A DNA stretch of 38,799 bases from Fuerstiella sp. (GTDB lineage: Bacteria; Planctomycetota; Planctomycetia; Planctomycetales; Planctomycetaceae). Location of the stretch: positions 1 to 38,799 of the forward strand of contig JALHMY010000090.1 of NCBI GenBank assembly GCA_022843805.1, given 5' to 3'. A program made the position numbers and the translations under genes. Positions 1 through 8,316 of this stretch are shown one piece after another (the stretch's first letter is position 1; every line of letters begins with the position of its first letter). Under the pieces are notes generated by a model that saw nothing but the letters and a program-made list of their open reading frames with translations, ran no database searches and was not told where the DNA came from.

Positions 1-563
1 CTAAAGATCCCGTGGCTGCAGGACCTTTAGCAAGGTCCACTACCCGAAATTCATAGCGTGACAGAGCACTACTTTCAACAGAAGCGCCCATACCCCCACA
101 AAGCGGTTAAGTTCAACAACGTAATTATCAGGGGAAGTTCCAAGATAAAGTCTTTACCAGGGGTTTTATCTCGGCGTGGCGGCATTTTATCCTGGCTTGT
201 GGGAAGCGGCAAGCATCTACTGAGGGAGACCCGGGTAAAGGGTAAAATCCCCGTTTAGACTCCTCAGTCTCACCAAGGATGGAAAGATGCAACTCCCGAG
301 AATTTTCGGGGGTTAATGTATTCTGCGGTTTATGGAAGGAATGGCCAATGTGATTCCCGGTTGGCGGGCCGTTTGGACAACGCGGTGAAGTCGTTCAAGC
401 CGCATTTTCTGGTTTTGATCGCCGAATCTGCGGATCAATGTTTCAAGGTCCGAGTTCTTGTACGAAGCCCTTAATTGCGATTCCGGCCCAAAGGATCAGA
501 CGTTTCCACAGCAAGGGCCAGCGGCCCTGGAAAACGGCCCCCCGGCGATCCTTCAGGCCCAAC

Positions 564-909
564 GGGCAACGCTGTGAAGCATTTCTATCAGCAAATATAG
601 CGGCCTCTCTGTTGGCCAGACGATGTCCGTTTTCCAACCCCGACAGGTGTTGCACAACAAAGCCTGGGGTCGCCGTGAACACGGCGCACCCCAGGAAAAA
701 CACAGGAAAATGCGATTGAACCCCAACGGGGTTCCACAAGACGATGAACGATCGATCGCTGCCTTGTGGAACCCTTTCAGGGTTCGGGGCGAACGAACAT
801 CACGAACCTGGGGTGCGCCGCTTCGCGTCGACCCCAGGCTTTGTTGTGAAACCCGTTCCGGGTTAAATCCCACTGTTTTCACTCGAAAAAATGCTTCACA
901 GCGTTGCCC
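564..909. repeat. Nested inverted-repeat block (two nested arm pairs)
   Basis: The outer arms are 564-582 and 891-909, a perfect 19-bp inverted repeat starting GGGCAACGCTG. The inner arms are 654-672 and 829-847, a perfect 19-bp inverted repeat starting ACAACAAAGCC. Each inner arm also opens a smaller local palindrome built on CCTGGGGT/ACCCCAGG (about 664-696 and 808-838). The mirror arrangement suggests a dispersed palindromic element or a pair of inverted copies. It creates spurious open frames on both strands. Confidence 0.6.
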
Positions 910-966
910 AACGGGCCGGCCGTTTTAGGGGCGACACGACCGCATCAAACGGTCGGCCCGTTGGGC
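906..966. repeat. 20-bp stem-loop repeat
   Basis: Arms 906-925 and 947-966 (GCCCAACGGGCCGGCCGTTT and its near complement) pair over 20 bp with one mismatch around a 21-nt loop. There is no T-run after the stem, so a simple intrinsic terminator is not the best reading. It lies against the outer arm of the neighbouring nested block. Confidence 0.6.
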
Positions 967-1256
967 CTTTCGCAACTCTATGGTTTCCCCCTCCTGGCCC
1001 GATGGGCTCATCGTACCACACATCTTTGTGACTTTGTGACCGGCAAAAGTTGCCGGATGTTACCACCGGGACGCGGACTGCCGCGATGTTTTGGCGAAAC
1101 AAGTTTGAAACACTGCTCGACGATGGGATTCCGGACGTGAATCACAGTGGACACGAGCGATTCAGGACGAATCGCTGAATGGAAATGCAGGAACTCAGGA
1201 CGACTCCGACGGTGTGGTTCGACCTTTCACGATCTTCGTGAAAAGCGTCAGCAGGT

Positions 1257-1756
1257 GTGTCGGTCATGGTGAATCTTGTCCTGGTGGATCTTCTGGTTGA
1301 TGAAGTGCACGGGGCGGATCTGGGCGACGAGCGACTGAACCAGCGACTTATCCGCATTGTGGAGCGATTCGGCCAGTCACCCAATCTCACCATTCCTGCG
1401 GCGACGACGTCCCGGGCCGAGATGGAAGCCGATTACCGCTTCTTCAATAACGAGAAGGTGTCGTCGCACTCCCCCCATTACCGATCAACGTTGTTCTGGG
1501 TCGCGAGTGTCCGGATCTCAGCTGCGAAGCGGTGCTGACGCCGAGCGAATGGAAGTCTGTCTACAGGGTGAAACATCGCGGTAAAGAACTTCCGTCGGAA
1601 CCGCCACGTCTGAACGAGATGATCCGCCTGATCGCCAGCCCTGGTGGTTATGTGATTCGCCCCAGGACTCACCCCGGAACCCAAACTCTCTGGACAGGAC
1701 TTCAGCAGACTCACTTCCTCGCCATGGCATGGGATGTCTTCGGACCCGAGTCCTGA
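1257..1756 (+). pseudogene. IS4/Tn5-like transposase relic, internally deleted
   Basis: The first part (about 1266-1460) encodes the N-terminal DNA-binding region typical of Tn5/IS4-type transposases, with DLGDERLNQRL and EADYRFFNNEKV. After roughly position 1465 the frame shifts. From about 1484 a second frame reads into the family's C-terminal region, with EAVLTPSEWKSVY, PPRLNEMIRLIASPGGYV and GTQTLWTGLQ, ending at a stop at 1754-1756. Only about 160 residues remain of a family usually near 450, and the central RNase H-like DDE domain is missing. The gene cannot make an active transposase. Family assignment is from remembered motifs, and the exact deletion joint is uncertain. Confidence 0.75.
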
Positions 1757-1819
1757 ACGCCGCCCATTTTTTTTATCTCAGAAAAGATGTGTGGTACGAT
1801 GAGTACGGAAAGAATGGCT

Positions 1820-2352
1820 TCAGACTTCACGCCTTTGGTGCCACTGCGACGCTTTTCGCTCGTGGCTTTTGCCGGGATCACGAGTAATGTAATCGAATTC
1901 CAGCCTGTGATTGGCGACGCACTGGATGCTGACCCGGTCTTTGTCGGGATTTGCCTCCCGTAGAATCGGGTTGTGAGACCGGCGATCAAGGTACACCACA
2001 ATGCGATGACCGGCTTCAATTTCAACAGCACCAGACGTTTCCACAAACTTCCTGTACACGCCCACTGGTTTGCTCTGATCGAAACCGTGGAGCTGGCTGG
2101 CAAGCCGGCGATATTAACCATTTGCCAGCACCGTCAGCCATGTATCCAGATCCATGTGCAAACGAACTTCGCTCGACAGGCAGTCCTGATGTTCAATCCG
2201 GCGAAAAGACCAGGCACTTCATCGCAGTTGAAATCATCAATGTGGCTGAGCCGTTCCACGCAGACAGTCTCGATAAGAAAAAAAGCGATCGTTCCGCTGC
2301 CAACCCAGTTGCGGAAACGATCGCTCAGAACGGCGTAACGGATGGCCGTCAC
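1820..2352 (-). pseudogene. Second DDE transposase relic (different family), internally deleted
   Basis: On the minus strand the upstream piece (about 2170-2352) reads ERLSHIDDFNCDEVPGLFAG, matching the start of a planctomycete/proteobacterial DDE transposase family in which this block ends in LFAGLN. The downstream piece, in another frame, reads FRRIEHQDCLSSEVRLHMDL, then an in-frame TAA near 2118, then VGVYRKFVETSGAVEIEAGH and LDRRSHNPILREA. These match the C-terminal end of the same family, which normally has RxHNPLL or similar. The middle, with the catalytic acids, is lost, and there is at least one frameshift and one stop. It is unrelated to the neighbouring IS4-like relic and lies on the opposite strand. 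Confidence 0.65.
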
Positions 2353-2437
2353 GTTTCGCCGACGGCGCTGTGAATCTGAGATTTCAAATCTGAAATTCCA
2401 ACTTTGCGAAATTGTTAAGATTTGTGTTCGTCAGTGA

Positions 2438-5134
2438 TCAAAATCCATTCAGAACTTCACCGCCAGCCCGCGTCAGGAGATTCTTCCAAACTGTGAGATC
2501 AATGTTGTTCGAAATGAACCGAACGGCGCCATCACAGAAGCCCGCTGAGAACCCTTCCGGAGTAACACCGAGATCAGGCAGCTTATCGGCATCAGAATCA
2601 AATTCGACATCTTCAGGTTTCGTCCATGGGATGTCGCGATTCGCACCCACCAGACAAACCGTGTTGGAGGTGCCATCGGTAATTTCCTGAATCTTCGTAC
2701 CGTCGTGATCGTTTTTCTCAAACACAAGGCCATGACCGACCACTGCGAAGACTGAAGCGTGCGTCGTGCCCATGGGGATGGCGGGATTGCGATAGACCCC
2801 CGGCATCTCTGCAAGGACGGCTTTGTTCGTTACACTGTCCCAGGGCTGGTCCCTGCGGTACTTTTCGTAGAGCGGAGCATGTTCAAGATACGGCAGCAAC
2901 TCGACACGCCAGCTTCGTTTCTCGCCTGAAGCCGCATCAACAATGACAGCCGGTGGGAAGTGTCCATGGCTGTCGTGGTAGTTGTACATCGCCAGCATGA
3001 TCTGCTTGACATTATTCGTCTGCTGATTTCTTTGCGCGGACTGCTTCGCACTGCTCAATGCCGGAACCAAAAGCCCCACGATTGCTTCGATATGGCCCTT
3101 TGCGTCACCGGAAAAAGTCAGGGTGGTCTGATTTCCATTTCGAACAACACTTTGCGATGCCAGCAAAGTCTCAAGTGATTCCATCGCTGGTGTGGCTGGG
3201 CTGGGAACACTTTCTTTCTGACTTGCAACCATTCCCGTCAGCATGGAGATCGCAGCGTTCATCGTCGCCTGAATGACCTTTGCGTTCTTTTCCTCGGCAG
3301 ATATTGAAACAAGCCTGATCTCAGCCTTTTCGCCCAGTACAACACCAAGAGTGTGACTGTCCGCCTGCATCCAGAGCGGCGAAAACATGCCAACGATGGG
3401 ATTGGGTGGTGCTGACGCCATGAGGGTCTTTACTCCGGAAGGATCTACTGCGACAGCGAGCGTTCCTTTTGCCGACGAAGTCCATGCGTCGGTCTGCGTC
3501 AGCAGAGACAATGAAGATGGTCCCGCCAGTACCATGCTTTTGACGGTATCGATCTCTCCGAAAATCAGCGTTGTTGCATCTGCGAAATACCGCGCCTGCG
3601 GCCCATCAACCTCGATTTCTGCAAGCAGGAATTTCTCCCTCCGGAACTGAGCGTTCGGAGCCATCATTTCTGCAGCGGCATCGCGTGAAGGCTTGTCCGT
3701 GAAGGACAGCACGACACCAAACCGCACGCGTTCTGACTGATTGACGTCCGATACAACAATCGTCGCCGTTCTGCATTTTCCCATCAAATCGATGGCGGCC
3801 TTCTCGTCGTCAGAAACCGGACCATCTATCTTTGCCCTCGCCTGCCTGTAAATTGGCAGAAGATCCGTTGGTCGAAACACGGCTATGGCAAACACATTCG
3901 CAGGAACATACTTCGCTTCCAGCACCGATGCGTCCGGAACGACGGGCGGTTGCAGCGTTGTCCCTGACAATGGCTGCCCGGCAGTTGCCTGCGACGGCGA
4001 CGAACTTCCCGGCGGACGAATTCCGGCCACGGCCAGCGTTACAACCAGCATTGCAATCAGCGAACTGATTCGCAAAGCCAGCGGGGCTCGGTCCGACAAC
4101 AATTTCATATCTCTCAGCATCTCAATTCTCCTCAGAAACGTTCTGCGGGTTGGCAGAAAAGCATGAGCCGGCCAGCTCACTTGTTCTTTGGATTGCATCA
4201 GCGCCAGTTCGCCGATCGCACGCAGATATGCCTGCGATCCTCCCACAACACGAGCCGCCATGGCGTCAGCGGCCAGCTCCTGTTCCAATCGCAGCCGATT
4301 GACCAGCCAGTGAACCAGCGGATGATAGAAGTGCAGCACCAAACCAAGCTGAGCTGCCACAGTCGAAGCAAAATCGCCACGTGCAATGTGAGCGATCTCA
4401 TGCGCCAACACGCTGCGAATCTGATCTTCCGACCATGATTTCCACGTGGCTGAAATCAGGATCACGGGACGCCTCCAGCCCACGGTTGCAGCGGTGGCCA
4501 GATGCATTGATTCGCGAAGTTCAATGTTCGAAGTGCATCGCAGCTCAGCACGGAGAACGTCTATGATGTCCTGAAGATGTGCGATTCTCAATGGACGACT
4601 GGAACGAACCATCAACCGAACTCCAGCGATACCTCCAACAAGCCTAATCAGGCCGACAAGCATTCCTGCTGCGAACAGCCAGACAAACCATCGCGCCCAG
4701 GCTGAGCCAGCTGAGACGACCTCCGATGCGTCGGTCGCAATCGAGATCGACGAGGAAGGAACCTCCGTTCGATTCAGGTTCCGGAGTCCCTCAACACCTG
4801 CCGTCACAAACTCGGCGAATCCGAACTGCACCGGCTTTGTCAATTTCTTCGCCTTTTTGAAAGCGTCGTTTTCAGATTGCACGTTCTCCAGGTTCAAACG
4901 AGCGGATGCAGCTGAGACCGCCGCGGCACCTGTCGTTGCCTCATCCAGCCAGCCTGGCAATGGTACAAATGCAAGTCCGGTCAACAGGACGATCGCGAAC
5001 AGCGTCACGCAGGAAAACCATGCAGACGAAATGCGACTCCACCGTCCACTGATTGCCACAATAACCAAACCTGCCGCCGCGACAATTGTGACCTGCAACA
5101 ATCCGCAAACCAGTAAGTTGCTCAACCAATTCAT
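2438..5134 (-). CDS. BlaR1-like M56 metalloprotease with C-terminal DUF1559 region
   Basis: This is an 898-residue membrane protein. The N-terminal part (about 1-300) is a BlaR1/MecR1-type M56 peptidase with several membrane helices, the zinc motif HEIAH at residues 245-249 and the third ligand in EQELAAD (E286). Another helix lies near 368-390. A long extracytoplasmic region follows. The last 200 residues (from about 698) look like the DUF1559 family common in planctomycetes, with NNVKQIMLAMYNYHDSHGHF and, near the end, FCDGAVRFISNNIDLTVW, but without a pilin-type leader. M56 proteins of this kind usually sense an outside signal and cleave or inactivate a BlaI repressor, and a BlaI gene lies just upstream on the same strand with a 66-bp gap. 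GGGGGG sits seven bases before the ATG. The sensed signal is unknown. There is no penicillin-binding sensor domain, so beta-lactam sensing is not supported. Confidence 0.85.
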   Translation of the reverse strand: MNWLSNLLVCGLLQVTIVAAAGLVIVAISGRWSRISSAWFSCVTLFAIVLLTGLAFVPLPGWLDEATTGAAAVSAASARLNLENVQSENDAFKKAKKLTKPVQFGFAEFVTAGVEGLRNLNRTEVPSSSISIATDASEVVSAGSAWARWFVWLFAAGMLVGLIRLVGGIAGVRLMVRSSRPLRIAHLQDIIDVLRAELRCTSNIELRESMHLATAATVGWRRPVILISATWKSWSEDQIRSVLAHEIAHIARGDFASTVAAQLGLVLHFYHPLVHWLVNRLRLEQELAADAMAARVVGGSQAYLRAIGELALMQSKEQVSWPAHAFLPTRRTFLRRIEMLRDMKLLSDRAPLALRISSLIAMLVVTLAVAGIRPPGSSSPSQATAGQPLSGTTLQPPVVPDASVLEAKYVPANVFAIAVFRPTDLLPIYRQARAKIDGPVSDDEKAAIDLMGKCRTATIVVSDVNQSERVRFGVVLSFTDKPSRDAAAEMMAPNAQFRREKFLLAEIEVDGPQARYFADATTLIFGEIDTVKSMVLAGPSSLSLLTQTDAWTSSAKGTLAVAVDPSGVKTLMASAPPNPIVGMFSPLWMQADSHTLGVVLGEKAEIRLVSISAEEKNAKVIQATMNAAISMLTGMVASQKESVPSPATPAMESLETLLASQSVVRNGNQTTLTFSGDAKGHIEAIVGLLVPALSSAKQSAQRNQQTNNVKQIMLAMYNYHDSHGHFPPAVIVDAASGEKRSWRVELLPYLEHAPLYEKYRRDQPWDSVTNKAVLAEMPGVYRNPAIPMGTTHASVFAVVGHGLVFEKNDHDGTKIQEITDGTSNTVCLVGANRDIPWTKPEDVEFDSDADKLPDLGVTPEGFSAGFCDGAVRFISNNIDLTVWKNLLTRAGGEVLNGF

Positions 5135-5200
5135 CTGACGCCCCCCGGCGAATTTGATATCTCAAATTTCAAATTTGAAACAAACTCAGCGAGTGATCGC

Positions 5201-5587
5201 CTACTTCTTCTTCACCGAGTTCAGAATCTCTTCCAGACGAGCCTGCTCGGCCGGCGTCAGTTTCCTGTGCTCAAACAATCGCACCAGCAGGTTCATTCGT
5301 GAGCCCGCAAATACCTTTTGAACCATGTCCCCCAGCAGACTGCCGGAAACTTCTTCATACGTTCGGGCAGGGAAGAATCGAAACGGGCGTTCGGTTGTCG
5401 TCTGTGTCAGGAAACCCTTTTCCAGCAGTATTCGGACGAGTGTCGCGACAGTGGTGTACGCCAAATCACGGCCCTGCTTCGCCATCGATTCGCGCACGTC
5501 CGCCACCGTCGATTCGCCCTGGTCCCAGAAAATCTGCATGACTTCCAGTTCGCGTTCCGTCAGTTCCTTCGCCTTTGGTCGAGCCAT
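5201..5587 (-). CDS. BlaI/MecI/CopY-family transcriptional repressor
   Basis: This is a 128-residue winged-helix repressor. The N-terminal half has the family pattern LTERELEVMQIFWDQGESTV, followed by a recognition-helix region with AYTTVATLVRILLEKGFL. The C-terminal half supplies the dimerisation and cleavage segment. The ATG at 5587 is preferred over an upstream TTG at 5593 because GGAG lies eight bases before it. The gene is first in a two-gene minus-strand unit with the M56 protease, the usual repressor/protease pairing. Autoregulation is likely by family. A candidate operator is noted upstream at 5641-5685. Confidence 0.92.
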   Translation of the reverse strand: MARPKAKELTERELEVMQIFWDQGESTVADVRESMAKQGRDLAYTTVATLVRILLEKGFLTQTTTERPFRFFPARTYEEVSGSLLGDMVQKVFAGSRMNLLVRLFEHRKLTPAEQARLEEILNSVKKK

Positions 5588-5640
5588 TTTCAAGTCTCCC
5601 TGAGCAGAAGAGCCGCCATCCGGCTCAGTTTGTCTGACAC

Positions 5641-5685
5641 ATTACAGAAGTTTCTTTGGTTTTATAGATTTGGTTTTATAGTAAT
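5641..5685 (-). promoter_or_regulatory. Candidate BlaI operator/promoter element
   Basis: Two copies of the 13-mer TTTGGTTTTATAG (5655-5667 and 5669-5681) lie 14 bp apart. The whole is bracketed by ATTAC (5641-5645) and its complement GTAAT (5681-5685). On the minus strand this is a TATAAAA-rich stretch 54-98 bases before the repressor start, where an autoregulated promoter/operator is expected. The classical TACA/TGTA BlaI dyad is not clearly present, so the assignment rests on position and symmetry. Confidence 0.35.
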
Positions 5686-5793
5686 CTGTTTTGGAACGAT
5701 GTCAACAGCGTTGTCTGAAAAGTCAGTGCCCCCCATTTGAAAGCCGTTTCCCCGGCGGCAGCAGCCGTCGAGCCTGGTCAGCGCGATGTAAAG

Positions 5794-5958
5794 GCACACG
5801 TAGGCGAGTCTCTCCGAGACTCGCTGTTCCAGCGGCCGAACTTACGGACAGGCGGCGAAGCTGGCAGGTCCGATGGTTGTTCCGGCGTCATTTCGAAACG
5901 GCGGGAAACGGCGGGAAACGGGGGGAGATGCGAGTCTCGGAGAGACTCGCCTACGTGT
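5794..5958. repeat. Perfect 29-bp inverted repeat with self-palindromic arms
   Basis: Arms 5794-5822 and 5930-5958 are exact reverse complements (left arm begins ACACGTAGGCGAGTCTC). Each arm also folds on itself, with GCGAGTCTC and GAGACTCGC around TCC. The arms are separated by 107 bp. The arrangement resembles a REP/MITE-type element rather than a terminator. Confidence 0.75.
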
Positions 5959-6000
5959 TTGCGATGGCTTGCGTCCCGAAAGGCGGCCAAACTTTCCAGT

Positions 6001-6250
6001 TATAAGCCGGGCTCTGTTTTCATCATGGTGAATCCATCTGGAACATCGGATGGAGATCGGACAGACCTGGCAAGGCGGGATGCTCTGTGCTGGTATGGGC
6101 CCACTAGCGCGCTATTCTGACGATGAGATGTGCACTGCACACAATCACGTGCATTGTGTGCGAGTGCCGCACACCGGCCTCCGGCAGCGTATGCCGTCTT
6201 TTCGAATCCAGGAAGCAGAAGCCACAATTCATAACTCATTTCGAAACTCA
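6001..6250 (-). ncRNA. Possible RNase P RNA 3'-end-like fragment
   Basis: Read on the minus strand, 6001-6017 gives ACAGAGCCCGGCTTATA, preceded about a dozen bases upstream by AGATGGAT. This order and spacing match the 3' end of type A bacterial RNase P RNA (AGATGAAT, then ACAGAACCCGGCTTAT). The rest of the conserved core was not found in the 400 bases upstream: no GAGGAAAGTCC-like 5' element and no GGTAAGAG element. It may be a decayed fragment, a dispersed repeat, or chance. A full rnpB is not supported. Confidence 0.2.
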
Positions 6251-6456
6251 TCGGGCGAGTGCAGCGAACTGCCGAAATTCAACGAATTTGCAGCGTTTTG
6301 TCAATTGTGATGCGATTTGAGACTGGAACACTGCAAGTGTTTTCCCGACAGGAATCAGTAACTGTGCCATTGTACGGTCTATTGGCACAGCTGGTGCTTT
6401 TCAACTGTCCGGTCTGAAAGACGGATGTTTTGTGTCAATGAGAACCATGAGACGGA

Positions 6457-7545
6457 ATGTTTCATATGCAACTTGTTTCCGGGGGCCTACGCAGTGTTTT
6501 GCTGGTGGCAATTCTTGGTATTGCAGGCGGGTGTGAAAGAGCAGAGCCTTTACAGTGGGAGTCAGCCGCTCTCATCAAAGGATTGCCTGGAGAGATCCCA
6601 AAGCAAATCCAGGAAGTCGTAGTTGAACATTCAGGAACCGCTGCTCGTCCTCAGCTTGTCAGCCAGGGTCCGCCGACATTTGATTTCTCGCTGCATCTGA
6701 AGCACGGCCAGGAAGTGTACATGCGGCGTTGTGTGCAGTGTCATGGAGTGATGGGAGACGGCAACGGTCCGTCCGCCGCGTTTCTTTATCCCCGTCCGCG
6801 TGACTACACCCGGGGAATTTTCAAATTCACATCAACACCGTACGGTGGAAAACCGAGGCGGGCCGACCTGCTTGACACATTGCGACGGGGTGTCACTGGG
6901 ACATCAATGCCGGAGTTCAGGTTGCTTCCGAAGAAGGATCTGGAGGCTGTTGTGGACTATGTGATTGTTTTGTCACAGCGAGGGGAACTGGAATACCAGC
7001 TGGGTATGGAAGCTCAGGCGATTGAGGAGTTCGACCCTGAGAGCGTTCCGGATTTTGTAAGCGATGTCGGTCGTCGCTGGGACGAAGCCGAATCCACCCT
7101 GACGCAGCCCCTGTCGCCGCAGCCGGAGCTCACACCTGAGCGAGTGGCGCTGGGCCGTGAGGCTTTCCTGACAAAGGGTTGCAGCAAATGTCACGGCGAA
7201 GACGGGCGAGGTCAGACGAAGGACAACATTGGAGCTGACTCGTGGGGCCACCCAACTCGTGCGGCCGACCTCACCTCAGGAATGCTGCGAGGAGGACAGC
7301 AGCCGATCGACATTTACCGGCGAATTTTGAACGGCATTAACGGCAGCCCGATGCCCGGATTCAGCAGTGCGTTGCAGAGCGAGCCAGAGACGATCTGGAA
7401 TCTTGTGAGCTATGTGCTGCATGTTTCCGACCGACGCCGGGCGGGCGAGATTATTCCCGCCGGGCTGGTGAAGCCATTTGCAACAAGCCAGCCTGTCGGA
7501 GATACGACGGATCCGGCAGCGGATGCTGACGCCAGCGGCCAGTAG
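6457..7545 (+). CDS. Dihaem cytochrome c lipoprotein of the cbb3 cluster
   Basis: The protein has 362 residues. A short hydrophobic leader ends in GIAGGC (C26), a plausible lipobox, so it is probably a periplasm-facing lipoprotein. It has two class I cytochrome c domains: CVQCH at 92-96 with candidate sixth ligand M151 (TSMPEF), and CSKCH at 242-246 with candidate ligand M299 (SPMPGF). The architecture, two tandem monohaem domains, is the same as the catalytic part of CcoP, but here it is anchored by lipid rather than by the CcoP transmembrane helix. It opens the gene cluster that encodes CcoN and CcoO. The likely role is electron delivery to the oxidase, perhaps replacing the missing CcoP; this is inference. 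The start is not backed by a strong ribosome site, and M4 is an alternative. Confidence 0.85.
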   Translation: MFHMQLVSGGLRSVLLVAILGIAGGCERAEPLQWESAALIKGLPGEIPKQIQEVVVEHSGTAARPQLVSQGPPTFDFSLHLKHGQEVYMRRCVQCHGVMGDGNGPSAAFLYPRPRDYTRGIFKFTSTPYGGKPRRADLLDTLRRGVTGTSMPEFRLLPKKDLEAVVDYVIVLSQRGELEYQLGMEAQAIEEFDPESVPDFVSDVGRRWDEAESTLTQPLSPQPELTPERVALGREAFLTKGCSKCHGEDGRGQTKDNIGADSWGHPTRAADLTSGMLRGGQQPIDIYRRILNGINGSPMPGFSSALQSEPETIWNLVSYVLHVSDRRRAGEIIPAGLVKPFATSQPVGDTTDPAADADASGQ

Positions 7546-7632
7546 TTGCTGATTTTCAACGGCCACTGATATCGGCCTGCGGAGATCTGTTTGATTGTTA
7601 ACTATTTCACAACTTTGGATGTGATGTTTTCC

Positions 7633-8316
7633 ATGACCGAGCATGAGTCACTTGAGCAGAAGCGTCTGACCCTGGATTCCCTGAGGCGACAGGCTGCCGT
7701 TCTGGAGGCAGAACTGGCGGCAGTTAATGCAGACAGCCAGTGGAATCCGGAAAAGTTTTATGGAGCGTATTATACAACGGTTGGGTTCATGCTGGGCGGA
7801 GTGGCTGCAATGGCCAGTCTGCTGCTGAATGTGATCGGATCAACGGTTGCCGGAAAACACCCTCTGGAGATCATTCGGGTGTATTTGACCTTTCCGCTCG
7901 GTGAACAGGCACTGAAACTGTCAACCGCGGAAGGCAGCGGCTATGTGATTGATGACGGCATGATACTGGCACTTGGCTGCTGTCTGTACATCGGCACGGG
8001 AATGGTGCTCGGTGCGTTCTTCCACTGGGCGATGTCACGATTTGTGACGAAGACTGATTTGTTGCCACGTCTGGCAGGTGGCACGGTACTGGCAGTGCTC
8101 ATCTGGCTGGTCAACTATTATCTGATTCTGTCGTGGCTGCAGCCTGCCCTCTTTGGTGGAAACTGGATCACGGATCCCAAAATCCTTCCCTGGTGGGTGG
8201 CGATGACCACTCATCTGGTGTTTGGATGGACGATGGCCGTTCTGGCTCCTCTGGGCGCATTTACGCCATATCTGAGACCAACTGAGCAGGGGCTGAGTAC
8301 GGCTCATCACGGATAG
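7633..8316 (+). CDS. Four-helix membrane protein of the cbb3 cluster, unknown function
   Basis: This protein of about 227 residues has a charged, helical N-terminus (EQKRLTLDSLRRQAAVLEAE) followed by four predicted membrane helices at about 50-70, 108-128, 145-170 and 190-215. There is no haem-binding CxxCH and no motif I recognise. A few histidines (FFHW, MTTHLVFGW) lie in or near helices and could bind metal or haem, but that is speculation. It sits between the dihaem cytochrome and CcoN on the same strand, 87 bp after the first and 173 bp before the second, so it is probably an accessory or assembly partner of the oxidase. An ATG at 7624 is an alternative start; no good ribosome site decides between them. 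Confidence 0.7.
   Translation: MTEHESLEQKRLTLDSLRRQAAVLEAELAAVNADSQWNPEKFYGAYYTTVGFMLGGVAAMASLLLNVIGSTVAGKHPLEIIRVYLTFPLGEQALKLSTAEGSGYVIDDGMILALGCCLYIGTGMVLGAFFHWAMSRFVTKTDLLPRLAGGTVLAVLIWLVNYYLILSWLQPALFGGNWITDPKILPWWVAMTTHLVFGWTMAVLAPLGAFTPYLRPTEQGLSTAHHG

Larger units (their letters stand above)
1..1256. other. Gene-poor region with nested inverted repeats
   Basis: No convincing coding region is seen. Short open frames exist on both strands, but they overlap each other and are built from repeated sequence. Positions 1-450 show nothing recognisable beyond small hairpins. Positions 564-966 hold several inverted repeats, listed separately. The region runs directly into a transposase relic, so it is best read as a mobile-element and repeat graveyard. 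Confidence 0.6.
5588..6456. other. Long intergenic region with repeats and an RNA-like stretch
   Basis: This divergent region separates the repressor unit (minus) from the respiratory cluster (plus). It contains the candidate operator, the 29-bp inverted repeat at 5794-5958, a 10-bp tandem repeat (GAAACGGCGG, three copies, last imperfect, 5895-5924) and the RNase P 3'-end-like stretch near 6001-6040. No convincing protein gene was found. The promoter of the respiratory cluster must lie in its right half, but no clear FNR-type box was seen. Confidence 0.6.

Noticed and set aside
58..258. Small plus-strand open frame of 66 codons
   Set aside because: No recognisable motif, no ribosome site, and it lies in a gene-poor repeat region.
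438..928. Overlapping open frames on both strands
   Set aside because: They are by-products of the inverted repeats, and the translations mirror each other across the palindromes.
2438..5587. Methicillin/penicillin resistance sensor pair
   Set aside because: The BlaR1-like protein lacks the penicillin-binding sensor domain and no beta-lactamase gene is adjacent.
6001..6456. Complete RNase P RNA gene
   Set aside because: Only the 3' end matches; the conserved 5' and central blocks were not found on the minus strand.
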